26,596 bases of DNA, from the NCBI GenBank assembly GCA_016285355.1, contig JAEEQP010000052.1, positions 1 to 26,596 on the forward strand. Reading direction: 5' to 3'. The DNA is from Bacteroidales bacterium. Lineage in GTDB: Bacteria; Bacteroidota; Bacteroidia; Bacteroidales; F082. Below are positions 7,085 to 14,820 of the stretch, piece after piece. Each line of letters starts with the position of its first letter. The stretch's first letter is position 1. The position numbers and the translations under genes were made by a program. The notes under the pieces are model-generated. The model did not search any database. It was not told where the DNA came from and saw only the letters and a program-made list of their open reading frames with translations.

Positions 7085-8528
7085 CAATGTCTTCCTGTTA
7101 TACTTCATGCCAGCCTTCTTTCTGGTTTACTTCCTGATGCCGAAGAAGACACGCAACTACGTATTATTGCTGGCCTCGCTCATCTTCTATGCATGGGGCG
7201 CACCTGAGTTTATCATCCAATTGGTCGTTTCCACAATTGCCAACTATTTCATTGTCAAGCAGATGTGTAAGACCCAAAAACCATCGGCAAAGAAATGGCT
7301 CTGTGCATTGTCCATCTTCATCAGTTTGGGATTGCTGCTGTTCTACAAATACGGCAACTTCACCATGGAGAACCTCAATGCCCTCATCGGTTTAACCGGA
7401 CATGCTCCTTTGACATGGAAGCGCATCCTGTTGCCCATCGGTATCTCGTTCTTCTCATTCCAAAGCGTCACCTACACTTTGGACACCTACCGTGGCGTCA
7501 ACAAACCCTTGGAGAAACTGAGCGACTACATGCTGTATATCACCATGTTCCCGCAACTCATTGCAGGTCCCATCGTGCGTTACTGCGATGTTGCCCTACA
7601 AATCCGCCAGCGCGAATCCAGCATGGCCGACCGCTTACAAGGTTTCTACCGTTTTGTCATCGGCTTGAGTAAGAAAATCCTCATCGCTGATGTCATCGGT
7701 CTTTGCGTTGACAAGATGCTCGGTCCCGCTGCCCTCGACGCTTCACAGGTAGGCGACATTATGACTCGCATCGCCACTTTGGACACAGGCACGGCTTGGC
7801 TCGTGGCCTTAGCCTATACTTTCCAAATCTACTTCGACTTTGCCGGCTACAGCGACATGGCCATAGGTTTGGGTCGCATCATGGGCTTCAAGTTCCCCGA
7901 AAACTTCGACAATCCTTACACTTCACGTTCCATCACTGAATTTTGGAGACGTTGGCACAAAACCCTCGGTGCCTTCATCATGAACTACCTTTACATCCCG
8001 CTTGGTGGCAACCGTAAAGGCCAAGGCCGCATGTACCTCAACCTTTGGCTCTGCTTCCTGCTCTCGGGATTGTGGCACGGTGCTTCGTGGAATTTTGTCG
8101 TTTGGGGTGCCTTGCATGGCCTGTTCATCTGCGCCGACAAACTCTTCCTTGGCAAAGTGATGAAGAAAATCGGTACGGTGCCATCCGTCATCCTCACTTT
8201 CATCACCGTGACCGTCATTTGGGTGTTCTTCCGAATAGAGAACCTCGGTTTGGCCTGGACCTTCGTCATGCGCATGTTCGCCTTCGATTTCAGCGGTTTC
8301 GCTTTCGACGGCAACGCCCACGTCTACACCATCATGGTAATCGCCGCCCTCTTCTCCTTCCTCACGCTTACAGGATGGGGCAAACGCTTGGAACAAAAGG
8401 TTTACTACACCGACTTCACCGACCGTCAGCACATCTGGGTGTGGATTGTGGCCGCTTTCATGTTCATCTTCTGCGTGGCTGCCCTCAATGCCACCAGTTT
8501 CAGTCCTTTCATCTACTTCCGCTTCTAA
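7071..8528 (+). CDS. MBOAT family O-acyltransferase 1 (AlgI/DltB-like)
   Basis: The 485-residue polytopic membrane protein begins with the MVFSSNVFLLYF start typical of AlgI-like proteins. It contains the conserved P-E-N-F-D-N-P-Y segment, E-F-W-R-R-W-H-K-T-L, Y-L-Y-I-P-L-G-G-N and the catalytic-site pattern GLWHGASWNFVVWGALHG with His336. In the family this histidine lines the tunnel where an acyl donor is handled, and the protein passes acyl groups from the cytoplasm to an extracytoplasmic partner. Length and motif order are normal, so it looks intact. It overlaps paralog A by 14 bases, and paralog B follows with at most a three-base gap, making three co-translated genes. MBOAT 2 at 10314 is a close paralog. 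Confidence 0.92.
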   Translation: MVFSSNVFLLYFMPAFFLVYFLMPKKTRNYVLLLASLIFYAWGAPEFIIQLVVSTIANYFIVKQMCKTQKPSAKKWLCALSIFISLGLLLFYKYGNFTMENLNALIGLTGHAPLTWKRILLPIGISFFSFQSVTYTLDTYRGVNKPLEKLSDYMLYITMFPQLIAGPIVRYCDVALQIRQRESSMADRLQGFYRFVIGLSKKILIADVIGLCVDKMLGPAALDASQVGDIMTRIATLDTGTAWLVALAYTFQIYFDFAGYSDMAIGLGRIMGFKFPENFDNPYTSRSITEFWRRWHKTLGAFIMNYLYIPLGGNRKGQGRMYLNLWLCFLLSGLWHGASWNFVVWGALHGLFICADKLFLGKVMKKIGTVPSVILTFITVTVIWVFFRIENLGLAWTFVMRMFAFDFSGFAFDGNAHVYTIMVIAALFSFLTLTGWGKRLEQKVYYTDFTDRQHIWVWIVAAFMFIFCVAALNATSFSPFIYFRF

Positions 8529-8531
8529 GTG

Positions 8532-10271
8532 ATGAGAAGGAAGACAACATACGACAAGGTCTTGTTCGGCATCCTCATGATGTTGCTCTTCCTGCCCTTG
8601 CTACAAGCCCATGTTTTGCACATCCCTTTGAAGCCCTTGAACGGCGTGACTATCGAAACGGAAAAACCGGTATTCGACCTTGAAGCTTATCGTTCTGGCA
8701 ATTACGCTAAACAAGAAGAGGCATACATTGGCGAGAATTTTGGCTTTCGTGAGCCCATCATCCGGCTTTACAACCAATATCTCTGGAGCTGTTACAGAAA
8801 AACCTATGCCTATGATGTGATTGCAGGCAAAAAAGGCTGGCTCTATACTCCCGAAAGCGTGCGTGACTACTACGGCACCGAAATGCATCGTTGGCAACCC
8901 TCGCCCGAAGCCGCCCGATGCAATTTCGACCGCGAAATCAGGTACATGAACCGCGTGAGGGAAATCCTTAAAGAAAACGATGTGGAACTTTTGGCTTTCA
9001 TCGCGCCCGAAAAGAGTTTCCTCTATCCTGAATATCTCCCTGAGCACGAGCATGATACTACCACTTTCAACGCTTGTACCTATTTTTTACAGCAGTTTGA
9101 GGAAACCGGTTTCCCATGCATCGACATGAACCGTTGGTTTCAGCAAATGAAAGATACGGTAAGCTATCCGTTGATTCCGCAAACAGGTGGACATTGGGTC
9201 TTCCCTGCCGTGTATGCCGCTGATTCTTTGTTCCGTTTCATGGGTGATTTGAAAGGCATCGAACTGCCCAAACTTCATATCGGCACATTGCATGAAAGCG
9301 ACAATCACGGTGCCGACAACGATTTGGAACGACTGCTCAACCTGTCGCTGCCTATTAGGAAACGCTACGGCTATAGCCCCACGGCTGAGGTCACGGTGGA
9401 AAGCAATGCCTCAAGCTTGAAGCCCAAGGTATTATTTATCGGCAACTCGTTCATGTGGGGCATCAGCAATCAAATACCGATGCAGGAACTGTTCAGCGAT
9501 GTGGAGTTCTGGTATTATTTTTCTACTGCCTATTTTGGGAAAGACCTGAAACAAACTGTATCCGTTGTCGATTTCAACCTTTTGGAGAAATTGCTGGATT
9601 TCGATTACATCGTTTGGTTCACCACTGGCAACCAGCTCAACAAAGGCACCAATGGCTTCGCCAATTCGGCCATCCTCACTCTTGGCGTTGATGACAGCAT
9701 CAGGCGGGCCTATGTGAGGCGTATTGCCGACACGTTATGTAGAGACGATGTGCACACCGTCTCTACAGACAGCATCCTCCGAAAAGAGGCCTTCTCCATC
9801 CTACAAAACCATCCCGAAATCATCCCTGAATTGAACGCCGACACACTGACCACCAAAAACAGCGAGATCCCATACGCCAAGGTCATCAAGGACATCCGAA
9901 AAGATAGCGCATGGATGGCCGCCTTGGAGGCACAACGTTTCCTGCGCACAGCCACGATGCAGCAAATGCTCCACGCCGAAGTGGACCACATTAAAGCGGG
10001 CAAGCTGCTATATAAGGACCAAACCGATGAAATACAATTCTCACTGCATTGCCAAAACGAAGTCAAACAACTTATGCAAAAGATTCCTGACAATGAGAAA
10101 CTAATGGAAAGCATCGGCGAAAAAGCCATAAAATACAACAAAGCCCTTGAAAAAGCCATCGAAGACGATGCCATCTGGCTCATTCGGCGCAAATACAAGC
10201 TCGACCAATGCCGCCTCGTCGACGACCCCGATGTCGAAATTCCCTTGCCCTTTGATTTTCAATCGAAATAA
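8532..10271 (+). CDS. SGNH-like O-acyltransferase/esterase paralog B (AlgJ/AlgX-like)
   Basis: The protein has 579 residues from the ATG at 8532; a GTG at 8529 directly before it is an alternative start. It has an N-terminal anchor (about 12-28), the block FGFREPIIRLYNQYLW, an F-L-Y-P-E-Y-L-P strand, GGHW with His221, and FIGNSFMW with Ser306. Gly219 replaces the catalytic Asp of AlgJ/AlgX, and Asn replaces the Asp of the G-D-S box. Two copies of the C-terminal module follow (about 455-494 and 514-553). A palindromic repeat at 9738-9767 lies within the gene and encodes CRDDVHTVST without breaking the frame. It follows MBOAT 1 immediately and is probably in the same transcript. Confidence 0.75.
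   Translation: MRRKTTYDKVLFGILMMLLFLPLLQAHVLHIPLKPLNGVTIETEKPVFDLEAYRSGNYAKQEEAYIGENFGFREPIIRLYNQYLWSCYRKTYAYDVIAGKKGWLYTPESVRDYYGTEMHRWQPSPEAARCNFDREIRYMNRVREILKENDVELLAFIAPEKSFLYPEYLPEHEHDTTTFNACTYFLQQFEETGFPCIDMNRWFQQMKDTVSYPLIPQTGGHWVFPAVYAADSLFRFMGDLKGIELPKLHIGTLHESDNHGADNDLERLLNLSLPIRKRYGYSPTAEVTVESNASSLKPKVLFIGNSFMWGISNQIPMQELFSDVEFWYYFSTAYFGKDLKQTVSVVDFNLLEKLLDFDYIVWFTTGNQLNKGTNGFANSAILTLGVDDSIRRAYVRRIADTLCRDDVHTVSTDSILRKEAFSILQNHPEIIPELNADTLTTKNSEIPYAKVIKDIRKDSAWMAALEAQRFLRTATMQQMLHAEVDHIKAGKLLYKDQTDEIQFSLHCQNEVKQLMQKIPDNEKLMESIGEKAIKYNKALEKAIEDDAIWLIRRKYKLDQCRLVDDPDVEIPLPFDFQSK
9738..9767. repeat. Palindrome of the GTAGAGACG/CGTCTCTAC family inside SGNH gene B
   Basis: The arms TGTAGAGACG (9738-9747) and CGTCTCTACA (9758-9767) are perfect 10-base complements around a ten-base centre containing GTGCAC. 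In the gene's frame the unit reads CRDDVHTVST, very close to the CRDAIHRVS encoded by the equivalent repeat in the U32 gene. The two host genes are unrelated. Confidence 0.85.
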
Positions 10272-10284
10272 TTAAAATAATTAC

Positions 10285-10292
10285 TAATTTTG
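10285..10292 (+). promoter_or_regulatory. -7 element TAATTTTG, internal promoter of MBOAT 2
   Basis: This is a perfect TAnnTTTG match in the 42-base gap after paralog B, 21 bases before the ATG at 10314. It suggests that MBOAT 2 and paralogs C, D and E form a second transcription unit. Confidence 0.5.
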
Positions 10293-10313
10293 CCACCCAA
10301 ATAAACGAAAGAT

Positions 10314-11783
10314 ATGGTATTCAGCAGCAACATATTCCTACTCTACTTCATGCCGGTTTTCTTCTTGGTATATTTCATCCTGCCAAGAAAAACCCGCAAC
10401 TATTTCCTGCTGTTGGCGTCGCTTGTGTTTTATGCCTACGGCGCGCCTGAGTTCATCATACAGCTCATTGTCAGCACTATAGCCAACTTCTATTTGGTGC
10501 GATGGATGAACAAAGTGGAAAAGCCCGGGCTGAAGAAACTGCTTTGCGGCATCTCCATTGCCATCAGCATCGGTCTGTTGTTCTATTTCAAGTACGGCAA
10601 CTTCACGATGAACAACATCAATGCCGTGTTGGGTTGGGTTGGCGGCAGACCTTTACAATGGACCAAAATCCTGCTGCCTATTGGCATCTCGTTCTTCTCC
10701 TTCCAAAGCGTCACCTACACCTTGGACACTTACCGAGGCATCAACCAACCAATGAAACGGTTGAGCGATTACATGCTCTATATCGTCATGTTCCCGCAAC
10801 TCATCGCCGGTCCTATCGTGCGCTACTGCGACATTGCTGACCAGATTCGTAACCGTGAGTCGCTCTACACCGACCGTTTGCAAGGCTTCTATCGTTTCGT
10901 CATCGGTTTGGCCAAAAAGGTGCTGATTGCCGATGTCATCGGATTCCAAGTCGACCAGATTTTGGGTCCCTCGAACTACGACGTGCTGACCTCGGCACAG
11001 CTCGCTGACATCGCCAATAAGATTGCCACCATCGACAGCACCACAGCTTGGATTGCCATCTTCGCCTTCACTTTCCAAATCTACTTCGACTTCGCAGGCT
11101 ATTCCGACATGGCCATCGGTCTCGGTCGCATGATGGGCTTCAAGTTCCCCGAGAACTTCGACAATCCATACGTATCCACCACGATTTCAGAGTTTTGGAG
11201 ACGTTGGCACCAAACCTTCAGCGTATTCATCAAGAATTACCTCTACTTCCCCTTGGGCGGTAGCCGCGTGAAGACCGAAGCTCGCAAATACTTCAACCTG
11301 TGGTTTTGCTTCCTTGTGAGCGGTTTGTGGCATGGCGCGGCATGGAACTTCGTGGTCTACGGTGCCTTACAAGGTATTTTCATCTGCGCGGACAAGCTGT
11401 TTTTGAAAAAGTTCAACGAGCGTTTAGGCAGGATTCCAAGCGTATTTTTCACCTTCCTCATCATCGTCCTGACGCGCTGCTTCTTCCGCATTGAGCGCAT
11501 CGACTTGTCATGGATGTTCATCAAGCGGCTCTTCGCTTTCGAGTTCACGCCTTTCCATTTCAGCGAAAACCCACACCTTTATGTCACCATGCTCGTGGCG
11601 GCTTTCTTCTCGTTCTTCACCCTGTCGAAGTTTGGTCTGAAGGTTCAGGACAAGGTCTACTTCACCGAATACAACAAGCGGCAGCACATCATCGCTTTCG
11701 TCGTCAGCATCCTTGCCTTCATCTTCTGCCTCGGTGCCTTGAATGCCAGCGGTTTCAGTCCGTTTATCTACTTTAGGTTCTGA
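10314..11783 (+). CDS. MBOAT family O-acyltransferase 2 (AlgI/DltB-like)
   Basis: This 489-residue polytopic protein is a close paralog of MBOAT 1. Both begin MVFSSN(V/I)FLLYFMP, share SFFSFQSVTYTLDTYRG, QLIAGPIVRYCD and FKFPENFDNPY, and end in SPFIYFRF. The catalytic-site pattern is GLWHGAAWNFVVYGALQG with His340; the MBOAT 1 pattern ends in HG where this one ends in QG. Family role: moving acyl groups across the inner membrane to a periplasmic transferase. The TGA overlaps the ATG of paralog C by one base (TGATG at 11781-11785), so expression is coupled. Having two nearly alike MBOATs in one locus may mean different acyl donors, different partners, or a recent duplication. Confidence 0.92.
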   Translation: MVFSSNIFLLYFMPVFFLVYFILPRKTRNYFLLLASLVFYAYGAPEFIIQLIVSTIANFYLVRWMNKVEKPGLKKLLCGISIAISIGLLFYFKYGNFTMNNINAVLGWVGGRPLQWTKILLPIGISFFSFQSVTYTLDTYRGINQPMKRLSDYMLYIVMFPQLIAGPIVRYCDIADQIRNRESLYTDRLQGFYRFVIGLAKKVLIADVIGFQVDQILGPSNYDVLTSAQLADIANKIATIDSTTAWIAIFAFTFQIYFDFAGYSDMAIGLGRMMGFKFPENFDNPYVSTTISEFWRRWHQTFSVFIKNYLYFPLGGSRVKTEARKYFNLWFCFLVSGLWHGAAWNFVVYGALQGIFICADKLFLKKFNERLGRIPSVFFTFLIIVLTRCFFRIERIDLSWMFIKRLFAFEFTPFHFSENPHLYVTMLVAAFFSFFTLSKFGLKVQDKVYFTEYNKRQHIIAFVVSILAFIFCLGALNASGFSPFIYFRF

Positions 11784-13108
11784 TGAAAAGATGTATCTGT
11801 ACCATATTATGCATCCTCACGCTGCTGGGCTTTTCCATAATGTTTATCCAAGAGCATTGGAAGCCTTTCAAGATGAAGCCGTTGAATGGGTATACCACCA
11901 CCACGGATAAGCCCGAATTAGCTTTAGCCTCTTTTGCTTCGGGCGATTACCAGAGAAACATAGAACAGTACATCAGCGAAAACTTCGGTTTCCGTGAGTT
12001 CTTCATCAGGCTTTACAACCAATCCTCCTACTCCTGCTTCCACCAAATCAGCAACGACAATGTCATAGAAGGAGCCGCCCATGAACTTTACCTGAAGATG
12101 TATCTTGAGGAAGTCACCGGAAAACGGCTCTATTGGTTCTATCCCAGCGTGGAGGCAGCCAAAGCCGATGCCAGAAAGAACGTGGAAGCCACCAAGACGC
12201 TCATCGATAACCTGCATCAGCATGGAACGAAGTTTCTCTTTGTCTTCGCTCCTTCGAAAACAGCAGTCTATCCTGAACTCATGCCCAAGAAATACCAGGA
12301 TGCCGTATCCGACTTCTCATTGCAAGCCTATTACCTCCAGCTGTTCAAGGAGAATGGCATCCCTCATATCGACTTCCTTTCCTATTTCCAATCCATAAAA
12401 GAGGACTTCCCTTATCCGCTATACACGCGTACCGGCACCCACTGGGCCGAATCGACCATCCCGATGGTGGCCGACTCCATCTTTAGAAAACTAGAAGAAA
12501 TGACTGGGTACCGTCTGCCTTCCATCGATTATCTCGATGAAAACCTCACCACTGACTATTCCACCCAAGACGGAGAATTGGAGGCTTCGATGAACCTTCT
12601 TTTCCCATTGAGGAAACCAGCCTTGCCGCGTCCTATATTTTCTTTGAAAGACACCATCGGTGCCGACCGTCCCAACTTGTTGGTCATCGGCGACAGTTAT
12701 TTCGTCCAATTACGCCAATCCTGCTTCGTTGATGCCTTCAACCATTGGGATTATTGGAAATACAACCGCGACATCGCTTCGTCTACGAAAGCATTCAGCG
12801 GCAAAGAAGTCAATTACTTGCCTGAAGCTGCACAAGTGCTGAAAGACGCCGACATCGTTATCGCCATTTTTACTGCACCTTGTTATTATAAATTCATGTA
12901 CGGGTTCCCTACGACAGCCATGAACCTTTACGAGAAAGGCTTCGCCGACAAGGAAACCTTCATCCAGCTGAAAATACAGCAAATCAAAAACGACCCGCAA
13001 TGGTACAACGTCGTGGTGAAACAAGCCGAAGAACGCGGGCTGACAGTTGAAGAGAACCTCCGCAGAAATGCCATCTACGTCATCGAGCAAGAAATCAAAG
13101 GACAATGA
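11783..13108 (+). CDS. SGNH-like O-acyltransferase/esterase paralog C (AlgJ/AlgX-like)
   Basis: At 441 residues this is the shortest paralog. It has an N-terminal anchor (MKRCICTILCILTLLGFSIM), the motif KPLNGY, the block FGFREFFIRLYNQ, an A-V-Y-P-E-L-M-P strand, GTHW with His220, and VIGDSYF with Ser305. Gly218 stands where AlgJ/AlgX have the catalytic Asp. A single C-terminal module (about 401-441) ends the protein. The DNA encoding the module's first 16 residues is close to that of the second module of paralog D (41 of 48 bases match by eye). The N-terminus is most like that of paralog G. It overlaps the MBOAT 2 stop by one base. Confidence 0.75.
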   Translation: MKRCICTILCILTLLGFSIMFIQEHWKPFKMKPLNGYTTTTDKPELALASFASGDYQRNIEQYISENFGFREFFIRLYNQSSYSCFHQISNDNVIEGAAHELYLKMYLEEVTGKRLYWFYPSVEAAKADARKNVEATKTLIDNLHQHGTKFLFVFAPSKTAVYPELMPKKYQDAVSDFSLQAYYLQLFKENGIPHIDFLSYFQSIKEDFPYPLYTRTGTHWAESTIPMVADSIFRKLEEMTGYRLPSIDYLDENLTTDYSTQDGELEASMNLLFPLRKPALPRPIFSLKDTIGADRPNLLVIGDSYFVQLRQSCFVDAFNHWDYWKYNRDIASSTKAFSGKEVNYLPEAAQVLKDADIVIAIFTAPCYYKFMYGFPTTAMNLYEKGFADKETFIQLKIQQIKNDPQWYNVVVKQAEERGLTVEENLRRNAIYVIEQEIKGQ

Positions 13109-13118
13109 CAAGATTAAA

Positions 13119-14819
13119 ATGAAAAAGCCAAACGTCATATATGCACTTCTCTTCGGCCTTCTGATGGTCTTCCTGTTCTCATTCATGGTGCAGGAGCATT
13201 TCCATCCATTCAAGACGAAAGCGTTGAAAGGCAATTTCGGCAAAGTGGAGATGCCGCCTTTGACGGTTGAATTCTACAAAAACGGCTATTTCCAAAAAGC
13301 TTCGGAGAAATACGTATCGACTCATTTCGGCTTCCGCGAACCCATCATCAGGCTTTACAACCAATACTGCTGGGACTTTTTCAGGAAAGAATACGTTAGC
13401 TTTACCTATGTCGGAAAGGAAAACTGGCTGTTCTACGGTCACAACGTCAACGATTATTACGGCACAGAGATGTATGAATGGTTTGTCGACAAGGAAGAAG
13501 CCCGAAATGCCTTTGACAAGGAGGTGCGCCTACTCAACAAGGTACGCAACATCCTCGAACAATACGATGTGACGCTGCTGACGATGATGGCTCCAAGCAA
13601 ATCGTCCATCTATCCCGAATACCTACCGCGGCGCAACTTCGACACCACCTCGCTCAATGCCCGCAAGTATTATCTCGACCACTTTGCAGAAACGGAAATG
13701 CCATGCCTTGACATGACCGAATATTTCCTACAGTTGAAGGACACCTGCTCGTTCTGTCTTTTCCCTCCCACTGGCGACCACTGGAACTTCTCGACCGTGT
13801 ATGCCACCGACACCTTGATGCGTTTCATGGAGCAACTGCGTGGCATCCACATGCCCCGAGTTGAATACGGCAACGAGTGGCGTAACACCTGCTGCATCGG
13901 CGACGACAAGAATGTAGACATGGAACCCGACCTCAACCTCATGCGTCCCATCCGCTACAATCCAAAATTCAACTACAAAGAACGCGACTACGAAGTGGTC
14001 TGCGACACAGCTTGCACCAAACCCATTGTGCTGGCCATAGGCAATTCGTTCTTTTTCAGGATAAAGAACTACATACCGCCACGGCAAGCCTGTTCACACT
14101 TCGACTTCTGGTATTACAACCGCGTGGCCTATCAAGGTGTGGAGGAACTCATCGACACCGTGGCTCTTATCGACCGATTGGGTGTGTTGCTCGATGCCGA
14201 ATACATCATTTGGAGTTCGAGTGCCAGCCAGATGTATCGTGCCACCGAAAATTTCGCCGAAGATGCCATCATCGAACTTTGCATCGGCGAACAACGCTTC
14301 AAAGAAAGGCTTGACGAGCTGAACGACAGCCTTTATGAAGGCAAAGGCGACCTTGCCAAACTCGAAGCCATGGTGCGTAAAGACCCAGAAACTTACTTCC
14401 CTGAAATCAGTGGCGATAGCATCCCCAAAGCACGCAACCCGCGACTCTTGGAAGAAGACTTTTGGACCCAACGCGACATCCGCCGCCAAATCAAGCACAA
14501 CCCACAATGGATGGCCGCCATCACCACCAAAATGCCCATCCTCGACCTTAAATTACAAGATGCCGTCAACTTGGAAGCCACCAATGTCATGGAAAGACAG
14601 CCGCTCATGCGCGACATGAAAACCAGCCGCAACGACTATAAGGAGATGTTCATCATGAAGACCATACAACAAATCAAAAATGACCCACAATGGTATAAAA
14701 CCGTGGTGAAAGATGCGGAGAAAAAAGGTGTCAGCATTGAACAAAGCCTGCGCGGCCACGCCGAATACACAGTAAACACCCAAATCGGAAACGGAACAAT
14801 AGTCTTACCCAAAAACTGA
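13119..14819 (+). CDS. SGNH-like O-acyltransferase/esterase paralog D (AlgJ/AlgX-like)
   Basis: The protein has 566 residues from the ATG at 13119. That start was chosen because it places the membrane anchor at the very N-terminus as in the other paralogs and leaves ten bases after gene C; an upstream ATG at 13047 would overlap gene C by 62 bases. It has FGFREPIIRLYNQYCW, an S-I-Y-P-E-Y-L-P strand, GDHW with His221, and AIGNSFFF with Ser310. Gly219 occupies the catalytic Asp position; an Asp follows it (Asp220) but is one residue out of register. Two modules follow, at about 458-497 and 519-559, separated by a short linker. Confidence 0.75.
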   Translation: MKKPNVIYALLFGLLMVFLFSFMVQEHFHPFKTKALKGNFGKVEMPPLTVEFYKNGYFQKASEKYVSTHFGFREPIIRLYNQYCWDFFRKEYVSFTYVGKENWLFYGHNVNDYYGTEMYEWFVDKEEARNAFDKEVRLLNKVRNILEQYDVTLLTMMAPSKSSIYPEYLPRRNFDTTSLNARKYYLDHFAETEMPCLDMTEYFLQLKDTCSFCLFPPTGDHWNFSTVYATDTLMRFMEQLRGIHMPRVEYGNEWRNTCCIGDDKNVDMEPDLNLMRPIRYNPKFNYKERDYEVVCDTACTKPIVLAIGNSFFFRIKNYIPPRQACSHFDFWYYNRVAYQGVEELIDTVALIDRLGVLLDAEYIIWSSSASQMYRATENFAEDAIIELCIGEQRFKERLDELNDSLYEGKGDLAKLEAMVRKDPETYFPEISGDSIPKARNPRLLEEDFWTQRDIRRQIKHNPQWMAAITTKMPILDLKLQDAVNLEATNVMERQPLMRDMKTSRNDYKEMFIMKTIQQIKNDPQWYKTVVKDAEKKGVSIEQSLRGHAEYTVNTQIGNGTIVLPKN

Positions 14820-14820
14820 T

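Noticed and set aside
8045..8683. A 212-codon plus-strand frame across the end of MBOAT 1
   Set aside because: It is an alternative frame of MBOAT 1 and SGNH gene B, rich in His, Arg and Leu, with no recognisable domain.
13047..13118. Earlier start for SGNH gene D at 13047
   Set aside because: It would overlap gene C by 62 bases and put a charged 24-residue stretch before the membrane anchor, unlike all other paralogs.
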